Notes: generated from the sequence alone by a model not told the origin. A stretch of 64,000 nt of DNA from Kuafuiihalomonas sp964473255 (GCA_964473255.1 CAYYOT010000020.1:3333-67332); one strand, 5' to 3'; numbered from the stretch's first letter, positions 9,232 to 18,562 are shown. Numbers and translations: made by a program.

Positions 9232-9435
9232 GCGTCGCGACGAACCTCGGGTCGAGGCGCGTGCGCCTCAGGGAAGCCGGTGCGATTCCGGCACGGACCC
9301 GCCACGGTGATCGGCTCGTGCTCCGTCACGAAGCCACTGGGTTCGGATGCTCCGGCGACGGAGCGCCGGGCCTGGGAAGGCGACGGAGCCGCCCGCGCGA
9401 CGGGCAAGCCGTCAGTCCGGAGACCTACCCGAAGG
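9232..9435 (+). promoter_or_regulatory. Cobalamin (AdoCbl-type) riboswitch upstream of btuB
   Basis: Seen: a P3-P6 core with GGGAAGCCGGTGCGATTCC at about 9273-9291 and ACGGACCCGCCAC just after it, and the 3' B12 box AGTCCGGAGACCTACCC at 9414-9430. These are the hallmark conserved blocks of cobalamin riboswitches, in the right order and spacing. The element ends about 105 bases before the btuB start. That gap can hold an expression platform and carries a GGAGGG ribosome binding site at 9531-9536. Bound B12 is expected to turn off btuB and the lipoprotein gene behind it. The exact ends are estimates. Confidence 0.93.
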
Positions 9436-9538
9436 TTTCAAGAGCCCGGCGCCTCGGGGATGGCGGCTTGGTCGAGGTTTCGAATAAGGGCAGGGGTCTG
9501 CCGCCTCGACTCGTCCACCTCCGCGATGCCGGAGGGAT

Positions 9539-11524
9539 ATGGGCGTTTTGTGCATGAGCCTCATGCTGGCGGCCGCCAGCGCCGAACCCGGGGTTCCGGT
9601 CGATGTCGCCCGGGTCACGGCATCGCGCGTCGATCTGGCCGCCGACGGTACGGCGGCCGCGTCTGCGCGCGAGCTCCCGGATCGACTCTCGGTCTTCCAG
9701 GACGCCGGGATCACGCTGCGGACGATACCCGGTCTGCAGGTGCAGCGGACCGGAGGTCCCTACGCCTTCATCGGAGTGTCCATTCGGGGGGCGGACACGA
9801 CGCAGACTTCGGTCTTCGTCGGCGACCTGGAGATCTCGGGTCCGAGTACGGGGGCCTTCGACCTGAGCATACTGCCGTTGGCAGCGTTCGATCGCGTCGA
9901 GGTCTTTCGCGGTGGGGCACCGGCGTGGCTGAGCAGCTCGGCGATCGGCGGGGTCGTTCGATTCGTTCCGCGCCAAGTCGGCACGTCGAGCTCGACCGCT
10001 CGCGTGGAGGGTGGAGGAGGTTCGTACGAGACCGCTTTCGCCGGCTTCGAGGTCGAAGAGCGAAGGTCCGGAGTCGCGGTCGTCGCTTCGGGAGGCTTCA
10101 CGACAACCGCGGGTGACTACCCCTTCGTCTTCGACCCGACCCCGCTGGTCGATGGCGACGACCGGGTCTTGCGTCGCCGAAACGCCGACGCAACCCAGGT
10201 TTCAGGCACCCAGGCATCGGACTTCGATGTCGGTCCCGGAAAGCTTCAGACGGTGCTGCTCGCCGTGCATCGTCAGGGCGGAGAGCCTGGCTCCGGAGTG
10301 GTGAACGCGGAGGAAGCCCGCCGCGAGCGCTCGTACGTCTTCGGCAGCGCCGGCTACACGGCCCGCGTCCTGGCCGCCGGCCGTCCTCTCACCTTGCAGG
10401 CGGCGACCGGTGTGGGTCTCGACTACGACCGCTTCGAAGACCTCGGACCTGAGATCGGACTGGTCGCGGACCAGACGACGACCGAGGCCTGGGCCTTCCA
10501 GCTGCGGACCGCCGCCCGCTACGCGCTCCTGTCTTGGCTCGATATGAGTTTCGTCGGCGTTGCCCGCTGGGATCGGCTGACTTCCGAAAACGAGCTGAGC
10601 TCGAGCCAGCTCCCCCCGGGGCGTCGCAGCAGCCAGACCGGCACCCTCGAACTGTTCGGCCACCACGCCTGGGGCGAGCGCTACTGGGAGCTTCGGGCTT
10701 GGGTGCGTGGACAAGCGACCCAGACCGAAGGGACGGGGCTTCGGGGTGACGGCTCAACGCTCGAGGTCGACAGCCGCCGTGGGGATCCTTCGACCCGGAT
10801 CGCTACGCGGCTCGATGTGCTCCGCGGTCTGGCGTTCCGCGCTTCGTGGAGCTACGGGCAGCGGTATCCGACGTTCCTCGAGCTCTTCGGAGATCGGGCC
10901 GTCTTCGTACCGAATCCCGCACTCGAACCCGAGGTCGGACATGCGGCCGACATGGGCGTGCTGGCCTCCTGGAGCAGCGCGGCGTTCGAGTTGGCCCTGG
11001 AAGTCACGGCGTTCGGGACCTGGCTGGACGACCTCGTTCGTCTTCAGCGAACCAGTCAATTCACGTTCCGGTCGGCGAACACGGCATCGGGTCGGATCTT
11101 GGGGATCGAAACCGGACTGCGGGCCTCGTTCACCGAGCACCTTCGCGTCACGGGCAACCTGACCGGTCAAGACGCCGACGACGAAGCCGGCACACAGCTG
11201 CCGTTTCGCGCCCGCTGGCTTGCGTATGGTGACTTCACCGTGGCGACCGGTCCCTTTTCGGTCGTCGACGATCTGCGATTCGTCGGCGCGGTCACGCATC
11301 GCTCATCGGTGACGCTGGGCAGTGCCGCGCTCGTCGAGATCGACCCGTTCACGACGTTCGACGTGGGGCTGGAGGCCGACCTCCTCGGGGAGCGGGTGGC
11401 TCTCTACGGCCGCGTCTACGACCTCTTCAACCAGGCTTTGAATCCCGGTGTTTCCGACATTCTCAGCTTTCCCGTCCCCGGTCGTCGATTCGAGATCGGG
11501 CTTCAAGTGAGACAAACATGGTAG
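9539..11524 (+). CDS. btuB: TonB-dependent outer-membrane cobalamin receptor (BtuB-like)
   Basis: 661 residues. A short signal peptide ends near SAEP, followed by a plug domain with SIRGADTTQ and the RVEVFRGGAP and IGGVVRF segments, then a 22-strand barrel region rich in alternating aromatic residues and ending in aromatic Trp (VRQTW), as outer-membrane barrels do. It imports B12 across the outer membrane with TonB energy. The cobalamin riboswitch upstream supports B12 rather than siderophore as substrate. The stop overlaps the start of the next lipoprotein gene by 7 bases, so the two are made together. The TonB box is not obvious. Confidence 0.88.
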   Translation: MGVLCMSLMLAAASAEPGVPVDVARVTASRVDLAADGTAAASARELPDRLSVFQDAGITLRTIPGLQVQRTGGPYAFIGVSIRGADTTQTSVFVGDLEISGPSTGAFDLSILPLAAFDRVEVFRGGAPAWLSSSAIGGVVRFVPRQVGTSSSTARVEGGGGSYETAFAGFEVEERRSGVAVVASGGFTTTAGDYPFVFDPTPLVDGDDRVLRRRNADATQVSGTQASDFDVGPGKLQTVLLAVHRQGGEPGSGVVNAEEARRERSYVFGSAGYTARVLAAGRPLTLQAATGVGLDYDRFEDLGPEIGLVADQTTTEAWAFQLRTAARYALLSWLDMSFVGVARWDRLTSENELSSSQLPPGRRSSQTGTLELFGHHAWGERYWELRAWVRGQATQTEGTGLRGDGSTLEVDSRRGDPSTRIATRLDVLRGLAFRASWSYGQRYPTFLELFGDRAVFVPNPALEPEVGHAADMGVLASWSSAAFELALEVTAFGTWLDDLVRLQRTSQFTFRSANTASGRILGIETGLRASFTEHLRVTGNLTGQDADDEAGTQLPFRARWLAYGDFTVATGPFSVVDDLRFVGAVTHRSSVTLGSAALVEIDPFTTFDVGLEADLLGERVALYGRVYDLFNQALNPGVSDILSFPVPGRRFEIGLQVRQTW

Positions 11525-12765
11525 TTCGCAGCGTATTCTTTCTCATGGCTCTGACGCTCGCTGCAGCATGCGGCGACGACCAGGGCAGCACCGACCAGCC
11601 CCGGCTGGAGCCTTTGCCGGAGCCACCGGTCTTCGCCGTGGTATCGACCGATACCGAGTTTTCCAGCAGCGTGATTTCGGTGCTGGACGGAGAGGGCATG
11701 GCGCTCGACGACCAGTGGCTGACCTCGGGCACCGCGTCACCGGGGCTGGTGGCTCCGCTGTCCGGCGACGTCGTCGTCGCGTTGGGGTCCGGTCCCGATG
11801 GCAGCTTGACCGTCATCGATCGCTTCGGGACGGACGTCGTCACTCGGGTCGGCGTTCCCGAAGGCCTCATCCGCGGTCAGGTGCAGACGAAGGGCGACCC
11901 GAGCTACGCGGCCAATCCTCAGGATGTCGTGTTCGAGTCGGCGGCGCGCGCCTGGGTGAGTCGCTACGGACCGAATCCCGATGGTCCCCCGGCGGACCGG
12001 GGGACCGACCTTTGGGGCTTCGACCCCCGGTCCATGGCGCCCAACGACGAGCGGATCGATCTTTCCCAGTTCGACACCGTCGTCGACGGAACCGATGTTC
12101 CCGCACGTCCCGAACTCATGGTCTTCATCGACGACCGCGTCCTCGTCGCCCTTACGCGTCTCGCCTTTCTCCCCGACTTCTCGGTCATCGGTGCACGGGG
12201 GACCATCGCGATCGTCGACCCGGCCTCCGGGAGCGTCGGCTCCTTTGCGCTCCCGGACGGACGCCTCAACTGCGGCAAGATCCGGCGGGTGCCCGGAACG
12301 ACGGACCGGGTCCTCGTGGCGTGCCAGGGGGTCGGATTCGGTCCCGATGTCTTCGGGTCGGCGGGCCTGTACGAGCTGTCCTTCGATGGAGACGACCTCA
12401 CCCTCGAGGAGCGGTGGGAGCCCGGCGCCAACGACCCGGTGGCGGTCAACAACGTCGTCCCGCTGAGCTCGGGGTTCGCGGTGGGTGTGGCCTTCGGCGA
12501 CTTCGTCGCCGGGACCGGCGATGAGCTGTACCTGATCGACCTGGCGTCCGACTCGGCGACGCTGGTCTCTCAGTCGAACGGCCCTTTCGAGCTCGGACAG
12601 ACCGCATTCGACGCGACGACGCGCCTCCTGCTCGTCCCCGACTCCGGGGAGGACGTCGTCGAGCGCTGGCGGTTCGAGGCCGGTGCTCTCGGGAGTGCGG
12701 GTCCCTCCATCGAGCTGGCGCCGAGTCTCGAGGTCTTCCCGCGAAGCGCCTTCGTCGTTCGCTGA
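11518..12765 (+). CDS. Lipoprotein with YncE/propeller-like repeats, partner of BtuB (BtuG-like role?)
   Basis: 415 residues. The signal peptide ends in LAAAC, a lipobox with Cys18 as the lipid-modified residue, followed by an acidic tether. The rest holds repeated beta-blade-like segments of the type LTVIDRFG, IAIVDPASG and LYLIDLASD, typical of YncE-like beta-propellers. The start overlaps the btuB stop, so it is under the same cobalamin riboswitch. In Bacteroides, the propeller lipoprotein BtuG sits on BtuB and grabs B12 with very high affinity. The same arrangement here suggests a similar role, but I cannot show homology to BtuG from the sequence alone. Confidence 0.7.
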   Translation: MVVRSVFFLMALTLAAACGDDQGSTDQPRLEPLPEPPVFAVVSTDTEFSSSVISVLDGEGMALDDQWLTSGTASPGLVAPLSGDVVVALGSGPDGSLTVIDRFGTDVVTRVGVPEGLIRGQVQTKGDPSYAANPQDVVFESAARAWVSRYGPNPDGPPADRGTDLWGFDPRSMAPNDERIDLSQFDTVVDGTDVPARPELMVFIDDRVLVALTRLAFLPDFSVIGARGTIAIVDPASGSVGSFALPDGRLNCGKIRRVPGTTDRVLVACQGVGFGPDVFGSAGLYELSFDGDDLTLEERWEPGANDPVAVNNVVPLSSGFAVGVAFGDFVAGTGDELYLIDLASDSATLVSQSNGPFELGQTAFDATTRLLLVPDSGEDVVERWRFEAGALGSAGPSIELAPSLEVFPRSAFVVR

Positions 12766-12788
12766 AGAAGCTGGTCCGGCGCCGGCGC

Positions 12789-14456
12789 ATGGCTCATCGT
12801 GCGGGCGTGGACGCGATCGCTTCAGCGCTCAGGGAGATCGGCTGGCTGCTTCGTCTGCGAGGTGAACCGCGCTACAAGGTCCAGGCCTACGAGCGAGCAG
12901 CGGCCGTCGTCGAGGAGCACGCGGAGCGGATTCCCGAACTCGTCGAAGACGGTCGGCTGCAGGAGCTCACCGGGATTGGTTCGTCGATCGAGCGCACGGT
13001 GGCGGAGCTCCACTTGACGGGGCGATCGAGTCTGCAGCGCAAGCTGCGAGACGGCTTTCCTCGAGACGTGGTGCGCATGGCTCGTCTTCCGGGTCTGGGC
13101 GGCACTCGGCTTCGGACCCTCCAGCGCGAGCTCGACGTTCAGACTCTCGACGACCTCGAATCGGCGTGCACGCAGGGACGTGTCCGGACCGTGAAGGGCA
13201 TGGGTCCGACGTTGGAACGGAGTCTCCTCTCCGCTCTGAAGCACGCCAAGGAGGAAGACGGGCAGGTGCTGCGGTCCGAGGCCATGGCCTGGTGTCGACC
13301 GCTCATCGACCGTCTGGAAGGGGTGGTCGGCGTCGAGACGGTGGTGTGGACGGGACCCGTACGTCGCGGCGTGCCGCTCGTGGAGGCGGTCGACCTGCTC
13401 GTCGCCGGAGGGCGCGCCGAGGACGTGCGCGCGGCGCTGCCCCCATCGGCGACCGGTGGTCCACCTTGGAGTCTTCGCCTTCCCGAGGGCATCAAGGCCC
13501 GCGTCCATCATGCGGAACCGCGGTCCTTTGGCCTCGAGTGGGTGCGGACGACGGCCGATGATGGGCACTGGCGGATGCTCGAAGCCCGGGCCTCGCAGAG
13601 CGGCGCGGCCTGGCCTCCGTCCGGGGGAGCGACCGAGGGCGACGTCTATCGGGCCATCGGCCTGCAAACGATTCCCCCGGAGCTTCGGGAAGCCGGAGCC
13701 CCCGCTTGGGACGGCCAGGCATTGGTCACGCTCCGGGATATTCGGGGCGCCATACACACTCACACCGTGGACTCCGACGGCCGAAACACCGTGCTGGAGA
13801 TGGCCGACGGCGCCGAAGCGCTCGGCCTCGACTACATCGCCATCACCGACCACTCGCCCTCCGCGACCTACGCCCACGGGGTCGAGATCGAGCGCTTACG
13901 TGCGCAGCAGAGCGCCATCGAGGAGGCGCAGCGGGCCAGTCGCGTGCGCATCCTCAAAGGAACCGAAAGCGACATCCACGCCGATGGACGACTCGATCAT
14001 CCCCCGGACGTTCTGAAGGAGCTCGACGTCGTCATCGCCAGTCTGCACTCGCGGTTTCGTCAACCGGCCGATCGCATGACAGCCCGGATCCGGACGGCGG
14101 TGTCGGGCCCGACGGTCGTGGGATGGGGCCATCCGCGCGCTGGCATTCTCCTGCGTCGTCGTCCGGTCGAGTGCGACCTCCCCGCCTGCCTGGAGGCGCT
14201 GCGGGATGCGTCGGGCTGGGTCGAGCTGAACGGTGACCCGCATCGTTTGGACTTGGACCGCGAGGGGCTTCGCCTGGCCGTGGACATCGGCGTGCCGATC
14301 GTGATCGCACCCGACGCCCACTCGGTGGCACGCCTGGCCGACCTCGAGCACGGCGTCACCGCGGCCCGCCGGGCCGGGCTCACCCCGGATCACGTCCTGA
14401 ATACGGGGCCCGTCGGTGATTTCGTCGAGGCCGTGCGGCCCGCTTCGAGATCGTAA
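12789..14456 (+). CDS. PolX-like protein: degenerate polymerase X domain fused to intact PHP domain
   Basis: 555 residues. The N-terminus (1-160) has the helix-hairpin-helix repeats of family X polymerases (TGIGSSI, LPGLGGT, VKGMGPT). The palm motif GSxRR...GDxD reads GPVRRGVPLVEAVD at 189-202, so the first catalytic Asp is Ala200. The third Asp site (usually VDLR) reads VHHAEP. The nucleotidyl transferase is therefore probably dead. The C-terminal PHP domain keeps its metal ligands: H323 and H325 (IHTHT), H355 (TDHS), E393, H420 (SLHS), H448 (GHP), and D509 with H511 (DAH). A 3'-5' exonuclease or phosphoesterase role acting on DNA ends is likely. It stands alone, 24 bases after the propeller lipoprotein. 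Confidence 0.88.
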   Translation: MAHRAGVDAIASALREIGWLLRLRGEPRYKVQAYERAAAVVEEHAERIPELVEDGRLQELTGIGSSIERTVAELHLTGRSSLQRKLRDGFPRDVVRMARLPGLGGTRLRTLQRELDVQTLDDLESACTQGRVRTVKGMGPTLERSLLSALKHAKEEDGQVLRSEAMAWCRPLIDRLEGVVGVETVVWTGPVRRGVPLVEAVDLLVAGGRAEDVRAALPPSATGGPPWSLRLPEGIKARVHHAEPRSFGLEWVRTTADDGHWRMLEARASQSGAAWPPSGGATEGDVYRAIGLQTIPPELREAGAPAWDGQALVTLRDIRGAIHTHTVDSDGRNTVLEMADGAEALGLDYIAITDHSPSATYAHGVEIERLRAQQSAIEEAQRASRVRILKGTESDIHADGRLDHPPDVLKELDVVIASLHSRFRQPADRMTARIRTAVSGPTVVGWGHPRAGILLRRRPVECDLPACLEALRDASGWVELNGDPHRLDLDREGLRLAVDIGVPIVIAPDAHSVARLADLEHGVTAARRAGLTPDHVLNTGPVGDFVEAVRPASRS

Positions 14457-14497
14457 CGCTCATCCGTGCGACCCGGATGGGAACACCCCGCGTGGAC

Positions 14498-14513
14498 TGG
14501 CACGAAGCCTGCT
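14498..14513 (+). promoter_or_regulatory. Possible sigma-54 promoter upstream of hemN
   Basis: TGGCACGAAGCCTGCT matches the -24/-12 consensus (TGGCACG-N4-TTGC) with GG and GC at the right distance and one mismatch. It lies in the short gap before hemN. The predicted transcript start is only about 3 bases before the annotated GTG, so if the site is used hemN would be leaderless or start at TTG 14571/GTG 14574. A sigma-54 activator gene lies two genes downstream. One such match by chance in a window of this size is possible. Confidence 0.35.
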
Positions 14514-14525
14514 TGGTGATTCCTC

Positions 14526-15887
14526 GTGATCGCCGCCGTCCGTCCCCGTTTTCCCGAGGTCTCCGATGACTTGGTGAGCCGTTTCGACATCTCCGCTCCG
14601 CGGTACACCAGCTACCCGACGGTTCCTCACTGGACCGCCGATTTCTCGGCGAGGAATCGGGCGCAGGCCCTGGCAACGGTCGCTCCAGATCAGCCGATCT
14701 CGATCTACGCCCACATCCCGTTCTGCGAGCGGCGATGCCGCTACTGCGGATGCAACGTCGTGATCGCCCGCGACCGGGCGAAGGGCGTCTCCTATGTCGA
14801 TCGCCTCCTGCGCGAAGTCGAGCTGACGGCGGACGAGATGGAGACTCCTCGGGTTTCGAATCTCCACCTGGGCGGCGGTACGCCCACCTTCCTGAGCTCG
14901 AGTGAACTCACGCGGCTCACCCGGACCGTGCTGGAACGCTTTCCGCGGTTGCCGGACGCGGAGCTGTCGCTCGAGGTGGACCCGGCCATGGTGGTACCCG
15001 AGCAGCTCGAGACCCTGGTTTCGCTCGGTTATCGCCGAATCTCGTTCGGCGTCCAGGACCTCCACCCGCGCGTGCTCGACATCGTCGGTCGCCCCGGACA
15101 GCAGCAGCTCCTTCGGGACCGGCTCCAGGACGCCCGAACCGCCGGCTTCACCAGCGTCAACTTCGACCTCATCTATGGGCTTCCCGGACAGGATCTGGAG
15201 TCGTGGGATCGCACGATCGATGAGATCGTCGAGATGTCGCCGGACCGTCTGGCGATCTACGGCTTCGCCTTCCTGCCCGATCAGCGACCGAACCAGCGAT
15301 CGCTGCTCAAGTGGGAGCGGCCAACCGGAGCCAAGAAGCTGGAGCTGCTTCGCTTCGCCTACGAGCGATTGTCTTCAAGTGGCTATGTCGCGGTCGGTAT
15401 GGACCACTTCGCGCGACCGGATGACGACTTGGCGGTGGCGGCTGCCGAGGGCCGCCTCGGTCGGAACTTCCAGGGCTACACGCCGTTCTCGGGCCGCGAC
15501 AATCTGGCCTTCGGGATGAGCGCGATCAGCGATGTCGGCGGGAGTCTCTTCCAAAACCATGCGACGCTCGCGGCGTACGCCGACGAAGTGGATTCCGGTC
15601 GTTTGCGCCCCGCGCGTGGCTGGGCGCGGAGCGAGGAGGACGTTCGTCGAGGCGACATGATCACGAGCCTGATGTGTCAGGCCGAGGCACCGTGGGGAGA
15701 GGCCGAGCGGCAACACTTCGCGGCTGAGTCGCGTCGCCTGAGGGACCCGGACATCGTCCCGCTGGTCGAGATCGAAGGAGACCGACTCGTCCTGACCGAG
15801 TTAGGTCGGGTTTTTCCCAGAAATGTGGCACGGATCTTCGATGCGTATGTCGATGGCGGGCATCAGGCGTATTCGCGGACGGTTTAG
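14526..15887 (+). CDS. hemN: Oxygen-independent coproporphyrinogen III oxidase (radical SAM)
   Basis: 453 residues from a GTG. A radical-SAM cluster motif (C67, C71, C74) with a fourth Cys at 76 (CERRCRYCGC) follows the family opening APRYTSYPT. GGGTPTFL, the SAM-binding glycine motif, and SFGVQDLHPRVL are also seen. It decarboxylates coproporphyrinogen III to protoporphyrinogen IX in the cytoplasm without O2, for heme synthesis at low oxygen. Length and motifs fit true HemN rather than the HemW chaperone, which lacks the GxNxxCxxC-type fourth Cys. A possible sigma-54 site lies just upstream. The window also encodes a cbb3 oxidase, a heme-rich low-oxygen enzyme. Confidence 0.92.
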   Translation: MIAAVRPRFPEVSDDLVSRFDISAPRYTSYPTVPHWTADFSARNRAQALATVAPDQPISIYAHIPFCERRCRYCGCNVVIARDRAKGVSYVDRLLREVELTADEMETPRVSNLHLGGGTPTFLSSSELTRLTRTVLERFPRLPDAELSLEVDPAMVVPEQLETLVSLGYRRISFGVQDLHPRVLDIVGRPGQQQLLRDRLQDARTAGFTSVNFDLIYGLPGQDLESWDRTIDEIVEMSPDRLAIYGFAFLPDQRPNQRSLLKWERPTGAKKLELLRFAYERLSSSGYVAVGMDHFARPDDDLAVAAAEGRLGRNFQGYTPFSGRDNLAFGMSAISDVGGSLFQNHATLAAYADEVDSGRLRPARGWARSEEDVRRGDMITSLMCQAEAPWGEAERQHFAAESRRLRDPDIVPLVEIEGDRLVLTELGRVFPRNVARIFDAYVDGGHQAYSRTV

Positions 15888-15926
15888 TTACAGTCCGGTA
15901 ACGTAGCTGGTCGGACCGTTACGAAC

Positions 15927-17168
15927 ATGGAGGCGCTCGATAACAGCAGCCCGTCGCTCTCCGTCACCCCGGAGCAGCAACTCGAGGTGTACCGCGTCGC
16001 GCTGGATACCTCGGCGATCGTCGCCGTGACCGACCAGCGTGGCCGTATCACCTACGTCAACGATCGCTTCTGCGAGGTGTCCCAGTACGGTCGGTCCGAG
16101 ATCCTCGGATTGGATCATCGGGTCGTGAACAGCGGGTACCACCCCAAGGAGTTCTTTCGAAACCTGTGGCGTACGATCGGCAAAGGTCAGATCTGGCGGG
16201 GGGACATCCGAAATCGAGCGAAGGACGGGAGCTTCTACTGGGTATCAACGACGATCGTCCCGGTCCTCGACGGAGACGGTCGACCACAGGAGTACATCGC
16301 GGTCCGGACCGAAATCACCGAGCGGAAGCTCGCCCAGGCCTCCCTGGAGCGCACGGTTCGCGAACTCGCGATCGCGCGGGAACAAGACCGACAGCACGCC
16401 GAAGAGCTCCAGCGTGCGCTCGAACAGCTGGAAGCGGCCAATCGACGCATCCGTGAGGAACAGGCCAAGCTCGTGCACACGGAGAAGCTGTCCTCGATCG
16501 GGTTCCTGTCGGCGGGCGTAGCTCACGAGATCAACAACCCCTTGGCCGGGGTGATGGCGTGCGTGCGGGCGCTGCGCGGAGGAAAGCTCAAGCCGGACCG
16601 CGCGGCTGCGTACTTCGACACCGTCGAGGAAGGACTCGAGCGCATTCAGCAGACGGTTCGCAGTCTCCTCGACTACGCCCGTCAGCGCCCGTCCGATCCC
16701 AAGAACTACTACGCTTCCGACCTGGTGGACCGGTGCTGGAAGCTGGTGGCTCCCATCGCCCGGAAGAAGAACATCAGCCTGCACATCGGTGAGGACCTCG
16801 CCGAGACGCGCCTGTTCGTCGATAAGAGCCAGGCCATGCAGGCCATCATGAACCTGCTGCTCAACGCCATCCAGGCATCTCCCCGCGATGCCGAAGTCGA
16901 GGTGACGCTCCGGCCGTCGAAGGAGGGCATGATCACGGTCTGCGTTCAGGACCACGGGTCGGGGATGACGGAGGAAGTCCTGAAGCGAGCCTGCGATCCC
17001 TTCTTCTCCACCAAGTCCGAAGGTGAGGGTACGGGGCTAGGACTGGCGGTCACGATGAGCGTCGCCACTGCGCACGGTGGCGCCCTGGATTTCGACTCGC
17101 AGCCGGGGAAGGGTACGACCGCTCGGCTGACTCTCCCCAAGGCCATCGCGCGGAGTGCGGTCCGATGA
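15927..17168 (+). CDS. PAS-domain sensor histidine kinase (NtrB-like)
   Basis: 413 residues, soluble. A PAS domain (about 22-133) with the HRVVNSGYHP and GDIRNRAKDGSFYW segments resembles Aer-type PAS folds that often carry flavin. A coiled coil (about 134-185) leads to the H-box, with His200 in AHEINNPL, and an HATPase with N (LLLNAIQAS), G1 (DHGSGM) and G2 (GTGLGLAV). Its stop overlaps the start of the NtrC-type regulator by 4 bases, so they form a cognate pair. The stimulus is unknown; redox or oxygen would fit the PAS type and the hemN neighbour. Confidence 0.9.
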   Translation: MEALDNSSPSLSVTPEQQLEVYRVALDTSAIVAVTDQRGRITYVNDRFCEVSQYGRSEILGLDHRVVNSGYHPKEFFRNLWRTIGKGQIWRGDIRNRAKDGSFYWVSTTIVPVLDGDGRPQEYIAVRTEITERKLAQASLERTVRELAIAREQDRQHAEELQRALEQLEAANRRIREEQAKLVHTEKLSSIGFLSAGVAHEINNPLAGVMACVRALRGGKLKPDRAAAYFDTVEEGLERIQQTVRSLLDYARQRPSDPKNYYASDLVDRCWKLVAPIARKKNISLHIGEDLAETRLFVDKSQAMQAIMNLLLNAIQASPRDAEVEVTLRPSKEGMITVCVQDHGSGMTEEVLKRACDPFFSTKSEGEGTGLGLAVTMSVATAHGGALDFDSQPGKGTTARLTLPKAIARSAVR

Positions 17169-18562
17169 AGATCCTCCTCGCCGACGACGAGCCGACCATC
17201 CGCCTCAGCGTGAGTGACGCGCTCGAGGAAGCGGGTCACACCCTCCGCACGGCCAAGGATGGTGCCGACGCGTGGGAGGTCTTGGTCGACGAACACATCG
17301 ACCTCCTCCTCACCGACATCCGTATGCCGCGGATGGACGGAATCACCCTCTTTCAGCGGGTTCGCGGGGAGCACCCATCGGTGGACGTCATTCTCATGAC
17401 CGCCTACGGCGAGATCGACGACGCCGTCGCGGCCATGAAAGATGGGGCGCTCGACTATTTGACGAAACCCTTCGACGTCGAAGAGCTGCTCGTGCGGATC
17501 GGTCGCCTCGAGGAACGACGCGCACTCGAGTCCGAACTGGAAGCGGCGCGCCGGGAGCTCGACAACCGCGACCCCAGCCGGCTCATCGTTGGCGATGCGC
17601 CGGCGATGGTGCGACTCCTCAGCGTCGTCGAGACGGTCGCCGACAGTGAAGCGCCCGTCCTGATCATGGGCGAGAGTGGGACGGGCAAAGAGCTCGTCGC
17701 CCGGACCGTGCACCAGCTCAGCCCGCGTCGAGATGGACCGTTCGTCGCCGTCAACTGTGCGGCCTTCCCCGAGACGCTACTCGAGGCCGAGCTCTTCGGG
17801 CATGAGCGGGGAGCTTTCACTGGAGCCCACCAGGCGCGCGAAGGCCGCTTCCAGGCGGCCGCCGGCGGCACGCTCTTCCTCGACGAGATCGCAGAGATTC
17901 CGTTGACCGCGCAAGCCAAGCTCCTTCGGGTCCTGCAGGACGGCATATTCGAACCTCTGGGCACCAATCGCAGCGTTCAGGCCGACGTTCGCGTCGTCTC
18001 CGCCACGCATCGCGACCTCAAGGAACGACTGGCCGATGGCCGTTTCCGCGAGGACCTCTACTACCGTCTCAATGTCCTGGATCTGCACATCCCGCCGCTT
18101 CGCGACCGACGAACCGACCTGCCCATGCTCGTGGAGCACTTTCTTCACAAGTATACCCGGCCCGGGCGGCAGCCGCCGAGTGTCTCTCCGCGAGCCTTCG
18201 CCGCGCTCACGGATTATCCGTTTCCCGGCAACGTACGGGAACTGGAGCATGCGATTCATCGTGCGGTGGTGCTGAGTCGCGGCGAGCCAATCGAGGTCTC
18301 TCATCTTCCCGAAGCCGTGTCCGGGGGGCAGGCGATGACCCGCAATGGGGAGGCTTCGGCCTCGGTCCACGGGCACTCGCCCGTGGCATCCGACGACGAT
18401 CTCACGTCCCTGCAGGAGGCGGTCAAAGCCTTCGAGCGGACGTACTTGATGCGGGCCCTCGAGGTGGCCGAGGGGAAGAAGTCCAAAGCCGCCGAGCTGC
18501 TCGGCATCTCTCGCAAGAACCTGTGGGAGAAGCTTCGGTCTCACCAGGTCCCCGACGAGTGA
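17165..18562 (+). CDS. NtrC-family sigma-54-dependent response regulator
   Basis: 465 residues. The receiver domain has acceptor Asp51 in LLLTDIRMP. The AAA+ domain has Walker A GESGTGKE at 169-176 and the sigma-54 contact loop GAFTGA at 216-221, with a Walker B region LFLDEI and an arginine-finger region. The C-terminal Fis-type helix-turn-helix is SKAAELLGISRKNLWEKLR. It activates promoters read by sigma-54 RNA polymerase when phosphorylated by the upstream kinase. The GTG/ATG overlap with the kinase stop indicates strict co-translation. Targets are unknown; the candidate sigma-54 site before hemN is the nearest possibility. Confidence 0.94.
   Translation: MKILLADDEPTIRLSVSDALEEAGHTLRTAKDGADAWEVLVDEHIDLLLTDIRMPRMDGITLFQRVRGEHPSVDVILMTAYGEIDDAVAAMKDGALDYLTKPFDVEELLVRIGRLEERRALESELEAARRELDNRDPSRLIVGDAPAMVRLLSVVETVADSEAPVLIMGESGTGKELVARTVHQLSPRRDGPFVAVNCAAFPETLLEAELFGHERGAFTGAHQAREGRFQAAAGGTLFLDEIAEIPLTAQAKLLRVLQDGIFEPLGTNRSVQADVRVVSATHRDLKERLADGRFREDLYYRLNVLDLHIPPLRDRRTDLPMLVEHFLHKYTRPGRQPPSVSPRAFAALTDYPFPGNVRELEHAIHRAVVLSRGEPIEVSHLPEAVSGGQAMTRNGEASASVHGHSPVASDDDLTSLQEAVKAFERTYLMRALEVAEGKKSKAAELLGISRKNLWEKLRSHQVPDE

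Noticed and set aside
15826..15842. TGGCACGGATCTTCGAT as a second sigma-54 site
   Set aside because: The -12 GC is absent at the right spacing and the site is inside hemN.
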